NCBI GenBank assembly: GCA_030272585.1 | Contig: BSYQ01000004.1 | Span: 1,860,001-1,924,000 of the forward strand | Direction of reading: 5' to 3' | Length of the DNA: 64,000 bases | From: Bryopsis sp. KO-2023 | Taxonomy: Eukaryota; Chlorophyta; Ulvophyceae; Bryopsidales; Bryopsidaceae | Shown here: piece after piece, positions 1 through 12,500 of the stretch | How positions within the stretch are numbered: the first letter of the stretch is position 1 | Layout of the letters: each line of letters starts with the position of its first letter | Made by a program: the position numbers and the translations under genes | The notes under the pieces: model-generated | What the model was told of the DNA's origin: nothing | Seen by the model: the letters and a program-made list of their open reading frames with translations, nothing else | Databases searched by the model: none

Positions 1-1240
1 ATAAAATTTCCCTCCATTTTGGCCACCTCTCACAACCCCCCCTGCGGCCAGATGGATTTGCATTCACGAGCACCCTCTTTTCGTTTTTTGTGTTCTCTGT
101 TTCGATCTACCATGGCAACCAATAGGAAACGTCACACTTTTTCGTTGCCTTCCTGGGCAACACTTTTGAGTGTTTTTTTGAGATTGAAACCACCACTTGG
201 TCAGCACTAAATATTCAGCAAAGGAGAGCAAAAACATACCTTGGTGGTGTGGTGTTATCCATTGGCTGCACCAACCTGACTAAAGATACTGACGCGCAGA
301 AATATCATCCACAGGGGTCCGCCACCACCTGGCCACAGTTGAGTTGGATTTCTCCAAGAGGCTGTTAGGAGCACAATGAAAACCGAATCAGCTGATAAGC
401 ACTAGGGATTCTGATGTCTGCGGGAAACTAGCTGAAGCTTAATACCTGTCTGATGGTTGGTCGCACAATTCTTCAATCGGGCAGATGCGCGGTTTCCCTG
501 GACATGTTTCTGTTTGGCGGTGGGATGTTCTCTGCATCCGCGTGGCGAAAGGCTGGGGATCGCCTTGGATCCCGTCGCATTGGTGGCCCCCTGTTTCTTC
601 GCCCCAAGTGCTCCATTGGCAGAGGAGCTCTGCTCCTGGCGTCGCTCTCCGCTCTCAGCGTCGCTTGCATTTCTGCGGGGACGTTGTCGCTTGGACGGGC
701 ATAACCGTCGTTCAACGCTCCGACGTCTGCGTTAGCCTCCCGTTGGTGAAGAGCCGAAGGGGGGCTGCGCCGTCTCCAACGACGATCGATCAGGAGCGCG
801 GAGCCTGCAGCGACTGTCGCACAAACAACCCGAATCCACATGGTTGCTCAAATTCTCGTCTTCCTTGACCCAAATTTTTATTTGAGTGACCCAGAGACAA
901 GACAAAATGGGTTCTCTGGGAATCTTTGGTGTTGCATCTTTGATCGATTAGCACAGGTGCTGCCTTTCGCCTTCATTCTCGTCCTTTCGTAGTTATTGAA
1001 TCGTGAAAGCGTTCGCCACAATCTGTGGAGCGCCGCCACACATGGTCTTCAGAGATCTCAAGCAACCTCAGAAGGTTGATTGAGAGTGTTTGTGAGCTGC
1101 ACTGGAATCCACCAACCCCAACAACTTGCTTATGCTTTTACTTTGTTTTTTTCATGAATACATGAATTCGTGTTCGAACACGAAGCGAAATCCCTGACCA
1201 AGACAGAAGCCCAACGACAGTTGATATGATAAAACTAATG
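1..1240. repeat. Long inverted repeat R1, left copy
   Basis: This stretch matches, in inverted orientation, the DNA at about 19625-20965. The matched blocks stay collinear, with scattered substitutions and short indels over about 1.2 kb. The left copy is cut by the window start, so its real end is unknown. On the minus strand it keeps an open frame from ATG at 841 down to about 473 that starts MWIRVVCATVA and becomes Arg-rich. The same frame in the right copy is mostly conserved but broken by a 20-base insertion. I see no transposase or reverse transcriptase. It may be a dispersed mobile element or a duplicated gene fragment. Confidence 0.75.
473..841 (-). CDS. Hypothetical ORF inside repeat R1
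   Basis: I do not recognise this protein. The frame opens with ATG at 841, starts with a short hydrophobic stretch (MWIRVVCATVAAGSALL) and continues as an Arg/Pro-rich segment containing PRRSPAFRHADAEN. Beyond the listed frame, a possible splice donor (ACAG followed by GTATTAAGC on the minus strand) lies near 450, so this could be a first exon. The copy at 20.1-20.55 kb keeps most residues but is frameshifted near its start. It may be a duplicated gene exon or simply an open frame in a repeat. Confidence 0.25.
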   Translation of the reverse strand: MWIRVVCATVAAGSALLIDRRWRRRSPPSALHQREANADVGALNDGYARPSDNVPAEMQATLRAESDARSRAPLPMEHLGRRNRGPPMRRDPRRSPAFRHADAENIPPPNRNMSRETAHLPD

Positions 1241-1836
1241 ATGGGGGGAAGGTGTTGATTTTTTCCCACGTTACATTGGGCATTGTGTTTTGGGGAAGGT
1301 GGGAATGTTCGGGATCGGACTTAGTTGGAGTCGGAATTGCATGGGGACCATAGCCAATGCAAAGCAGAACATGCACAACTGTTGAAATGGGCAGTTAATG
1401 TGGAGCGTTAAGGAGTTTTGAATGCGGGAAATGATTGTTAGGATGGTTGAAATGAGTTGGAGGTGTTAGAAGTGGTTGGGTTGAGTCAGTTTGGGTTTGG
1501 TGTATAAAGAGAGTACGGAAGGGAACATGAAAAACCTTTGTAAAATTTGTTCAAAACTATTAACAACACAACCAGGCAGCCTTTATGCCCTACATTGGAC
1601 TCAACCCACAGAGAACTTTATGGCTGCAGCAAAATATTTTTCCAAACCAATTCACCAAAACCTCTGAGGACTGAAGTTAAGGAAATCGCCTCTTTTTTTC
1701 CTTTTCAGAATTCTCCCACATTACAAATTCAGAATCTCCAATAAGTGGGAAAAAAAAAACATGGTGCGACCAGATACCGAGCCTCTTATAGTTGCAATAA
1801 CCTTTAACAAAATCTAACGTTATGTTGGGGATCGAT
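1241..1836. other. Intergenic DNA, no gene seen
   Basis: I see no supported gene here. The only open frames are short and lack conserved features. The sequence is of ordinary composition with a few A runs, and ends at the foldback element. Confidence 0.5.
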
Positions 1837-2301
1837 CAGAGATAGGACTTTACGGTTACGGTCACCGTAACCGGACCGTAACCACCGTAACCGGACCGTA
1901 ACCGGAGTACAATTTTCGTCAGAAAATCGTACTTTTACGGCCGTAACCGTAGCACCGTACCACTCCGTACCGCTCCGTACCGGACCGTAACGACCGTAAC
2001 GGCCGTAACAACCGTAAACCGTAGAAAGTGACCCCCGCAGGGTCCCGCGATTCCAAAGGAACCCAGGGGGATTCGAACCCGCGACCCTACTGACTGCAAC
2101 CTAACGCTTTAGCACTGAACCACGCTACTTCACGGTGATTTAGGGCCTACCGTAGTTATACCGTACCTGTTCCGTACCGTAAAAACAACATATTACTCCG
2201 GTTACGGTACGGAGTTACGGCCGTAGTACGGTGACCGTAACCCGACCGTAACCGGACCGGACCGGAGTCGGACCAAAAATTTGGCCCAAGTCCTATCTCT
2301 G
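1837..2301. mobile_element. Foldback/MITE-like element with 14-bp TIRs
   Basis: The ends are perfect 14-base inverted repeats: CAGAGATAGGACTT at 1837-1850 and its reverse complement at 2288-2301. The interior is dominated by direct and inverted copies of CCGTAACC and GGACCG motifs (about 1850-2010 and 2140-2260), so the strand can fold back on itself. A tRNA-like segment sits between the two arms. I see no coding capacity and no clear target-site duplication. This is best read as a non-autonomous element of about 465 bases. Confidence 0.75.
2058..2137 (-). other. tRNA-like segment (tRNA-derived, probably not functional)
   Basis: Read on the minus strand this holds a perfect B-box (GGTTCGAATCC, 2069-2079) with its T-arm, and an A-box-like region (TAGCGTGGTTCAGTGC). 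A TTGCAGT loop would give a GCA anticodon. The anticodon stem pairs poorly and the acceptor arms do not match. It therefore looks like a decayed tRNA, or the head of a tRNA-derived SINE, carried inside the foldback element. Confidence 0.6.
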
Positions 2302-2849
2302 TTTTCCATTTCTTATTTTCTTTTTTTAGTATTCAAGCCATATCCAAAATCAAGTGACCTCCCCTTATTGCAAAAAACAAAAAAACAATACTTCCCTCGC
2401 CAAGACATGACTTTACTCTTTTTCCCCTGTTCGGTGAACTAGCTTCAACAACCAATCAGTCGGAACAAAACAAAAGAAAAACAAACAAATTGTCGACCAT
2501 TGCATTTTTTGAAAACCGTATTACGTAAATCATCGATGTAATCAACCCAAAACGAATATGAAAATTGTGAAGACGGCACATCCCGTCCCATCTGGTGTGG
2601 ACTTTGAAATTCATTGGACGAGTACATCGTTTTATCAGCAGCCCCCCTGCTGCCAAATCAATCGAAGCTTCGATCAGAAATTCGCGATCACATCACATGT
2701 CGAATCCGAGCTGAAAAGGAACCGAGAGCTTGGTTTTCTTACAACGAAAAACATAACACGAAGACGTTTCTCCAGTTGTAAAACAGAAAGAAATAGGGTG
2801 CTGTGGCAAAAGAAGCCTATAGGTTTCGATCCGTTTGTCACTTGGTCCA
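2302..2849. other. Intergenic DNA, no gene seen
   Basis: I see no supported gene. This is A/T-rich sequence upstream of a possible small secreted-protein gene. Confidence 0.4.
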
Positions 2850-3626
2850 ATGGCAATGTCAAATTTCTTGTTTTTGCTCGTCCTTGGATTGGCTGTTTGT
2901 GCTGCAGCAGCAAAACGAGAAATTGGTGGGGCCTCGGTTGAACCTGACTTCACGATTTGTGTGTTTTCTTCCTCGACACTTTTTCTTAGTCATACCTTTC
3001 TGATCACGTGTTGCTGTTGAATGTCACAGTGGATTTGCTGAAGAGCTCGAAACAGGCGCTGCATTCCGAAAGCTGGGGTAGGATTTCTTGAAAAATTTGA
3101 ACTTTCCCGGAACACAGGGCTGGTACAATTCAGAGAGGAAAGCTTTTATCGATCCCTACCAGTAACAGCCAATGTGCCAAAAGGACCTTTTTTTGTCAAA
3201 ATGGGCTCATTCTTTGCTTCTGTTTTTTTCTTGCCGACGAATCCTGTTGGGGAAAAACTGCAGGCTCTCAACTGAACTAAAATGCACTTGATACCTGTGC
3301 AACACTTTAAAATCCACTTTTTTTAATGTAACATCGTTTTTTTTTTCTTCCCTTTTTCCAAAGACAGAATTGACACCTTGAGTTTGATTTCCAAGAAAGA
3401 AAACCAGAATAAGAAATGTGGATGGCACTTTCTCCTGAACCAAAACTCTGTTGTTATTTTTACAGGTGCTTGCCATTTGGACGGCTGTGAGCTATGCACA
3501 AATTTTAGTCATTATTCTTTAAACTGTGTGCGGACAGTCGTAGGGGTGTGTGTTTTTCAAATCCTTTTGAAATGCAATCGGCACGGGAGGCGATACCCCA
3601 TCCTCCGAAGACTGGTGCGATTGTGA
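2850..3626 (+). CDS. Putative small cysteine-rich secreted protein
   Basis: A tentative three-exon model is 2850-2925, 3030-3077 and 3466-3626, giving about 94 aa. Exon 1 encodes a clear signal peptide, MAMSNFLFLLVLGLAVCAAA. A GT..AG join yields AAKREIVDLLKSSKQALHSE. Exon 3 adds a Cys-rich part (ACHLDGCELC, then NCVRTV). Phases are compatible at both joins. The 3' end is uncertain: a second Cys-rich open frame (EDWCDCEGCC, near 3605-3645) overlaps in another frame and may belong to a further exon. No known family was recognised. The layout of signal peptide plus dense cysteines resembles the secreted proteins at 25-30 kb only in general character. Confidence 0.4.
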
Positions 3627-6503
3627 GGGCTGCTGCTTGAATTGGCGTGATCTATCAAGCTGTGTTTTTATTTATGTGTGCAACACGCCCAAGTCTGGGT
3701 GTTGTGAAATTAGCAGTGCTACTCGATATTTAGAAGAGGAACATTGTGGTGATACTAATCATGTAACGATGTCTATCAGACGAGGATGTCTTTGGGGGAG
3801 GGGGGGGCAAATTTGATTTGAGGAATAAAATCAGAACAGGGCCTTCCTGCAGTCCACAGTTCATTGCTATTTGTTGAGGAAGAACTGAATTGAGGATTCA
3901 GTTTAGTAAATCTCCATTATGAGGATGACAGTTGAACAATCAACAACAGTGAAATGCAGAGAAAAAAAGGCAGCGGCCAGAGGAATGTTGGGATTGCTCA
4001 TGTATGCCACTGGCAAAGTATAAAAAAAAAGAGAAAAAAGGAACCCTGAAATAGAACAGAAGAGAGGGAGGCAGCGGAAATAATACACAGGGTTGATGCA
4101 AGGATCCACTAAAAAATGACAACATGTCACGAGATGCTTACATGGAAAAAGACTGACACATGCACCATGAATTTCAGGTTCCCCACCAAATTTGCATATA
4201 TTCTTCTTCAGTGGCCAATGAAACTGTCCATCAAATGCCTCGAAACTCGAAAAACATTATCCAGAAGAAAAAGAAAAAATGCCCAACATAAAAAAGACAC
4301 GCACACACACATGGTTCGGTTGCGAAAGCAACACCCAGTTCTTTTTATCTTTTCCCACCCATTCACCCAGCCATCACAATATATATATAATAATATATAT
4401 ATATATGAAAATGGAAAGTATCGCGTGTTGCTAGCAGGTCCCCTGTGATTACAATGCTGAAAACAATGTGGTTCAATGTTGAGTTCATTTTAACGATCTT
4501 TTTTTTAAAAGGCTTCTTTTCTCTTTTCTTTTTTCTTGGTTCGTCCCCGATTTTCCCTGGTCCTTTTCTTTTTTTTTCCTTTTCGCAAGGAAAAAGTTGG
4601 GCGATCCACCCTGAGTTTCTGGCACCTCAATCTCTCTGTTCCAATGATCTTCGTGACAATATTTTTCGGCTGGGCGGAGGAAATTCACGGCCAACAACAC
4701 ACCTCTGGTTGAAAGTCGCCATCCCTGGTCTTGGGTTTAGTGCGGGTCCTCTAAAACACAAGGGAAAAAAACAAAAACAATAAACTGACTCACCCACACA
4801 AAATATACAACCCTCTCCCCGAGAAAACTTTTTAACGTTTTTTCACATTTCGAGTTTTCCTCACACTTTTTATATTCAGGGACCGAAGAAAAATAGTGTG
4901 AGATGGCGAAAAGAAACGAAGGGACAGAGAAAAACACGATTTTGATGCAAGGCTGTCATTTGTTTTGCCCTGTTTTTTCGAGCCATCGTTTCTGTCATGC
5001 TGTTGTTTTCTCAATTTTGCCTCCATGATACTCATTCACTTCTTTTCATTTTTTCATTCAAAACTTTTTTCATACCTTTTTCGCAGCTTCCCATTGCCAA
5101 GTTTCGTGGGTGTTGAATTTTCCAAGACAGCGCCAAGAGGACCCTAATATTCCAAATGCCATACCCTCCAACCATTTTTCCCAGCCAGTGTTTTTCTTTC
5201 TTTCTTTCTTTTTGTCGTCGTCAATGTTGTTGCCTCTCCACTTAAAACTTCTTTTTTTTTTGCCCCTTTCTCCTCCTTTCCTTTTTTCGCCATTTTTTTT
5301 CTCTCTTTTCTTTTTTCTGCTAAGTTTTGTGATCCACTACCAACCTTTTGAAAAAAAAGCCATCGCTTGGAAAAATGCTCCACCAAGAACACATCCCCCC
5401 CCCCAAAAAAAAAAAAATGATTTTTTTTTTCCTTCTTTTTCCCCGGAGGTCTTGCAGATAAGTTTTTTTCCAGCCATAACATTCTTCAAATGCTCACTCT
5501 TTTTTCCCCAACCCCCCCCCCCCTTTTCCAGTTTTTTCCTTCATTCTTAATCACACTTTTCTGATGTGCATTTTTTTCTTGCATTCCTGTTCAGCTCGGT
5601 GTTTTTTTTCCCCTTCTTTTAACCTTGCTACTCCCAGAAAACGAAAAACCCTCTCCAAAACATGTTTCAATGAAATGAACCCAGCCAGCCAACCTTCAGC
5701 ACCAACTACTTCCCCTCGGTGTTCCCCAACAGCCCAAGATCGGCTGGACTTCCCACTAACCCTGCGAATTTTTCCCAACAAAATGTAATTTTCCTCAAAG
5801 AATGGTCACCAGATGCATTTCCCACACATCACTTTTCTTTTGTTTTTTCCCCTGGAAAAATTCTGCCCTTATTTTCCCCCGAAAACCAACCAAACGTTCC
5901 ATGTTCGATCGGCGAATCGCAGAAATAACACAACGCCCAACCACAGCTCCTTCACAGTCCCTTTCTCCGAACGTACAGATGTAAATTCCACCACCCCTTT
6001 TCTCAAGAAATAAAAAGAATGTTCCTTTTATGCTTTTTCCTTCGAAGAACATATCCATGCATTGATGAAACCATTCTGCCACCATCAAAAATCGACGCAG
6101 AGAATCGGGCCATCCAAACATCCCCCTTTTTTTCCCCCTTTCTTTTCTCTCTTATAAGAATTTTGCTTCAGAAAAATCCTCCCTTTTTTCCGTTGATTTA
6201 ACGAATTCCTCCCCCCCCCCAAAAAAAGGGAGGACAATTTTTCAAAAACAACAATTCTTGGCTCCAGAAAGAAAGCAAATATTTTTTTTTCCAACCAAAA
6301 AAAAAAAAAAGAAGAAAAAGAGAATCACCGATCTCCCTCCTTAGTCCATTTTCAATGCATACACATATGGGGTTTCCATTTTCAACACACACACTCACGG
6401 GAGGAAAATAAAAAGAAAGCATCAAGACTTTCTCTTATATATAACCCGTAGTATGTGTGATGATTTCCCCCCTTTCCCTTGAAAAAAAACCAACCCACGC
6501 CCA
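3627..6503. other. Noncoding low-complexity region, pyrimidine-rich
   Basis: About 2.9 kb has no convincing gene. From about 4500 to 6300 the plus strand is dominated by T and C runs (for example 5190-5330 and 5400-5540), which create many spurious open frames on both strands. There is a short (AT) tract near 4378-4405. The right end would hold the 3' UTR of UPF1. Confidence 0.5.
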
Positions 6504-9500
6504 TCACTTTCCGAGGCCACCCAAAGGCGTATTGGAATCCTCCAAAGGTTGAGTGTGGTACAGACTGTCGTTTCCTCCCCTTTCTAGAAAAGCATCGCTG
6601 AGGCCTTGGGACAGAATTTGATCTTGGGATGGCAAATCGTCCAGGAAATCGAAAGTGGCCTGGGTGTTGAGGTCGTATATGTTGCTGCTCCCTGGGAAAA
6701 CCTGGCTGGCAGGATTCGTAGGCACCGCAGAATTCGTCTGAGTGTTGTTTCGGCCAGTGGCAGGGTAGGCATTTCCGGGATCGACTGGTGTGGTGGGGGT
6801 GGGCGTTCGCTGGACACCCTCCTGTGAGATGGGAGGAAAAAAAACAAAACAGAGGCGGCAAAATATATGTGAGAAATTGATTAAAAAAACCCAAAAAGAA
6901 ATGAGTGAGCAGGAACCCACAATGACAACGATCACGATTTGAGAAAAAAAAAGTGAATTCTTCCAAAAAGAAGCTAACGATGGTCTCCTTGCCCCATGTC
7001 AGACATGCTTTGCTGCAAGAGGCTTAATGCAGTTCATTTTGGAATGAAAGGAAAAAGTTAGAAATGGGAAACAAAAAGGGGATGCCCTGGTCATAAAGAC
7101 TAATTGTAGGGGTTTTCCTGGAAAACTCACCCTCTTGTTGGATTCTTTCCGGCCACCGACATCAGGAATGGCATAAGGGGACGCCACCGTGGGAAGTGCA
7201 TATCCTGCCATGTTTCCATTAGCTGTGCTGGATTCAGCCCCGTTTCCAGAAACGCCACCGTGGCTGGGCATCGGGTTGGATTCTCTGGAAGGCTGGGACG
7301 AGTGAATGGAGCCGTTTGCCAAAGGAATGTCCCGGCGGTAATCCTCATGATTGATTTTCTCCATTGGCCGGAAGCGGGAAGAGAAAGCCCCACCCAAACC
7401 AAAACGGCTGCGATTGAAAATCTGGGGAGAAAAAGCCGGAAAACAACACACACACACACCTTAACCGGATTGGTTGATATCATTACCTAGAAGGAGTGCT
7501 TGATCTTTTTTCTTTTTTTTTGGGGGGGGGGGAGAGATAAGCAATGATTAAAAGGGGTAGGAAAAAAAAGCTCAGCGATTGAAAGGGTGCATTGACCATT
7601 ATAATGAAGTTGAGCATTTGTTTGTGGGCTGGGAATTCGTTCTGTGGCTCCTCCCGATTGAAAATTGAACAGAAGGAAATCAGACGGTCGAATTTTTTTT
7701 GCCTTACCTTGCTTGGCTTGCTGAGTTGCACAAGACTCTGCTTCAAGTTTCTGAGAGGTCCCTCCACAAGGCAAGACCTTTCTTTGAAATGCACCAGGAG
7801 CTTGTTCCACAGGGGGTCTCTGGAAAGCACCTTGGGATTTCCGAGGATGACTAAGCCATATCGAGCTCGGGTCATTGCCACGTTCAGCCTCTTGGCATCG
7901 CTCAAGAAACCAATCCCCTGATAAAAAAAAAACACAAAAAATAACACCGTTTAGATCAGAGTGTTTTCGACAGGACATCCATCTTGAGCAAACCATATTG
8001 GAAAGCAATGAAGGGGCACCTCTTCTTCCCTAACAATTACACCCGATTCCTTTTTTTTTTTTTTTTTAATTGAAAAAAAATTCTGTGTCACCACACTAAG
8101 GGATGTCGACAAAATGACCAACACCCCCCTAAAACGTGAAAGTCTGCAGATCCCGCCAGGGCATGAAATTCCTAGTAAAATGCCAAATTTTTATACTTCT
8201 TTCAAAAATTCAAGGAAAACAAAATGGCTTCTTTACTCATTCCTAATTTTTCCACTGGCTGAGCTAAAAACACACCTGTCGCTCGTTGGACCTCACACAC
8301 GACAAAATGATGAAGTCTTTTTCGCGACCCTGGAAAGAATCCACACTGGCGACCTCGATTTCCCTGTAGAGCTGCTGATTTTGAGTTCCCATCCTGAGCA
8401 TGACGCTCATGATATGAGCTCTCTGCCCTTCGTACGGTGTGATCACTCCGATCTGCAAAAACCCAAAAACATGCCAAGAAAATCAATGCCGACCTCACAC
8501 CCCCATGTATATGTGCATCTTCTTCACCATGAATGCAAAATGTTTTACAATGGAATTTGTGTGTTTCTTTGCTTTTTTGTATTTCGATCGTGCTTTCACA
8601 AATCCTTCCAGCATCGGTAAATGATTAAAAAGAAAAGAAAAACAAGAAAAATCCCTCTGCAAGAACCAGAGAGTGTATTGGTAGGTTTTGAGTTTTGTTG
8701 GAGAAAAAATTGTTCTGTCTTGCAGAATATGCCACACCCCTTCTAGGATTAATTTTTTCAATTTTAATTTGTGCCAGAACGCAGGAAGGTATTTTTAGCT
8801 TGATGGAAATGGTCAAAATCTCATCAGCATTAAATTTTTTATATCAAAGTGCAGCAAACATATTCAAAAATATATCGTTATCGACATCTCAAACAACAGG
8901 AGGAACGAGGCTTTTCTTTGTTTTGTTTTGTGGCACCTGCTCCGGCTTGACTCCACCCAACAAGAAGGTCGTGATGACCTTTTCCACACAGACGGCCTCT
9001 GTTCTGTTCAAATAGGAGGTCCCGCTTGCACTGATTTCCTCGGAGCCCAACTGGACATAGAACATCATGGGTTTCTCAGGCACCGGCCAAGGGAAGTTGA
9101 CCCCAGGGTAGATTCTGGAAGCTTCCGAAACGCCGTTTTGGAGCGAGCCTTCGTAGAACGTGTCTGAGGGGAATTCAGACAGACATGGGTGCATTCGGTA
9201 CTGCACTTGCAATCTGATGGGCTTGATCCCCAGAAGCATCAACCTTTCAAACAAGGATTGAGACAACCCGGCCCTTGCCACCTGAACATCCCATGAAACA
9301 AGAATTTGTCAGACCCCCTTCACAACATCTTCGCTCAGACAGATTATGGCCCCTTACCATACAGTCTTTCAGACACGGTCCCACATGTAGATTCTAGATT
9401 CTTTAATTTTTGCTCAATTTGCCCTGTCCAGTCTTAATGCAAAAAAAATCACATGAATACACCAACTCAAGGTGCGCCGTTATAACCCAATCAGTGGAAG

Positions 9501-12500
9501 CTGTGAGCATCAATCTACTGAACAAAAAGAAAGGCTCACCGATTTGTGCATAACCACAGGTCCCAGCTGACAATGGTCTCCGACCAACACCACTTGCTTT
9601 GCACCCATCACCATAGGAATCAAGCACTCAGGCTCTGTTGCCTGTGTCGCTTCGTCGATCAGCACCTGCCCCACAAAACTACACAACCTCAGGTCCAAGG
9701 TTTTCGAAAACATCCACTATACCTGTCCAGACTATCCTTCTGTTTACTTAACTTTAAAACAAATCCTGATACTGTAATTTTGAAAACATATATATATTTT
9801 TTTCATATGTGGAACAGACTGTCCTTCTGTTTCACTAACTTTCAAACAAATCCTAACCTTCAATGTGAATAAAAGCTAAATTGTTTTAAAATTCATCTGT
9901 AGAACAATTTTCCGATCATATTTTGCTTTATTTTCCTTTGTCTTTTCTTGAATGATGTGTTGGTGATGCTCCAAAACTGCACCTGCTTGAATCTGAAATT
10001 CATAACCCTGGGATCCCCTGCTCCCACGCAAGTGCAGCAAACGACATCAGCATTCTGCAAGATTTCTTTTTCATACAGCCTCCTGAACTGTTTGAATTTT
10101 TTTTCATCGGCCGCATCGAGTTCCCCCTTTTCGGACTTCAATTGCTGAAGTTTGTGGAATTCTTGTTGGCCAGGAATTCTCAAGTTCTTGACTTGGTAGT
10201 GCAGGGTGAGGTGCTCCACAGGGGAGCCCAAGGCCTCTCGAGATTTCGCACAGATTCTCACAACCTAGACACAGCCACCAAGTGTTACCATTTTGTTGAT
10301 CAAATTTATCAAAAGTTTAAAATTTCCACGACAATGGAAAATTCAGTTGAAAAATATTGATCAGGTTGCTTTTTTTGTTTTTTTGGTAGCACATTCTCAT
10401 TATGTGATATTTTTTTGGCATCCACCCGATATTAAATACAATAATGAATACAAAAAAGAAGCAAAACCCAGATGGAAAACCTACGGGGGAAAAAAACCCA
10501 TCGAGTTATTCAGGAAGTGCGCTGGAGGAAAGAAAAAACTAAAAAAAAGGGGGTGATTTATTCACATTACCTTGAGGCCGGTGGCGCTGATTTTCTCTGC
10601 CAATTGATCGACAGCAACATTACTGGGGGCAGCCACCAACACTTGACTGTGACACAGGGTCGACAAATGATAAACGATCGCTGCTGTCGTCACGGTCTTT
10701 CCTGTTCCGGGGGGCCCTTGAATCAAACTCAGGGGCTGTGGAAGGACGCTCTTCACAGCCATAATCTGAAACACACAAATAAAACACAGCACTCTCAAAA
10801 ATAATTCATAAAGCAGAACGACACTGGAATCGAACAGGTTCTTTTGCTTGATTATGGCCATGCTGATGCTTTGATGTGTCGTTCTGAAAACTTGAGCTTG
10901 AGAAGAAAGGATGTTGCATGTTGAATGTTCATGGCTAGGCACGATAATTTACCAAACCTTCCCCCACCCCCTGAAAATTTCAAATATTAAAAAGTTTGAT
11001 TTTTTCCTTATTTTCAAGATTAATTTTTCCTTTCTCAACACATACACACCTGCGAGTGGTTCAACTCTGGGAGCCCGTTCACCGAAAACGATTTGTTGGC
11101 AGGCATTGGGACCTTGAGTGTTTGTGCAGTAAGATCATGGCCCAGAAGCTTGTGATAAAGATATCCACTGACTGAGGTTTCGTCCACTGCAAAGGTTTTC
11201 ATGGCTGCTTGCATTCTGTCGAACGATGTGCTTTTCCACACATACTCCACCACATACCCGACTTTGACATCCTCCGGAACGCTTTGGGTCTGAGTAACCA
11301 AGAAATAACATATTCAGGAAAAAAAAACAAACGACTTCATTCTAATAAGGTTTGGGTATCCTTATGGAAAAAGAAACTTCCATGCTCAATGTGCCATATG
11401 TATTATATTGTTATCATATTATATATTATATTAATAGATTGGTCGATTTTCTTTCACAGTTCATCAACCTCTTTATTTGAGATTATCCTTGCAGGTTTTG
11501 AAAAACACATTCAACTCGTTTTACTCGAGTCTATTTTTGCGCATCGATGGAAAACGATATGCTTGTCTGACAAGACTCGCAAGGAAAACAGATATCTCAC
11601 CGCGTCCTTCATTTCTAAAGCGACTTCCTCCGTAGCATCCAGTCTGACAACTTGACCTGAGCCTTCCCATGCTGGTCCTCCATTCGGACAGGGGTGCCTG
11701 AGTTTCAATTCATCGCCCGGCATCAACCTGAGTTCGTTATCGTCCTTTGTGAAGTAAAAGTAACCGATGTATTTTTTGTTCAAACCCACGTCCCATCGGA
11801 CGTTGATATTGTCTCGGCTCTGCGATTCCTTGACAGACTGGGAAAACCCACACAAGCACACGCACACACACATGTTTTATGGAGTGTTTAAAGGGGAAAA
11901 AAAAAAGTAAATAAATTTCTTGTATCAATTTTCTAAAGTTCTTGACATTGAGAACTTGAACTTCTGTGGATTCTAACTACAAAGACACATTTTTATTTAT
12001 ATATTTCTTTGTGTTACTTGCAGTAGCTTTTAAAAAAACCCATTCGTTGACCAGACCTCGCTATTTTTTGATCACGAATCCTGATACAAGATGCCCCCCC
12101 CCCTTTTTTTTTCAGTCTCTCTCCCCCCCCCAAAAAAAGCCGCCCCTTTCCAACAAAACAGAAACAAATAGTGAGAAATCGAATGCACACACACACACAC
12201 ATACCTTATCATATTCCGCCTCCATCTTAATAAGAGGTCCAAACACGTTCTGATATTCATACGCATCCTCATATTTCAACGCCACCGCTGTCGGCTCCTC
12301 GTCCACTCCAGGTTTATCCAAATCATCGATCGTCGCTTGCGGATCCCCCTTCCACATTTCCTCCAGCTTGTTGATCTGCTGCACCGTGATTTGCCTGGCC
12401 CGTAAAATCTCTTGCTCAGCTGGCTCCCTGACCAACCAGGGGACGAAAGCCCTTTCCTCTATGATGGGTTGCCAAAGATTGAGGTCCAGGTCGAGGTCTT

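Noticed and set aside
2058..2137. Functional tRNA-Cys gene
   Set aside because: The B-box is perfect, but the acceptor and anticodon stems do not pair. It lies inside a mobile element.
3590..3800. Cys-rich last exon (EDWCDCEGCC) for the 2.85-kb secreted protein
   Set aside because: The frame is attractive, but I found no acceptor/donor pair that joins it in phase to the preceding exon, so I left it out of the model.
5110..5550. Coding frames in the pyrimidine tract on both strands
   Set aside because: They are produced by T/C homopolymers, giving Phe/Ser/Pro or Lys/Glu runs with no domain.
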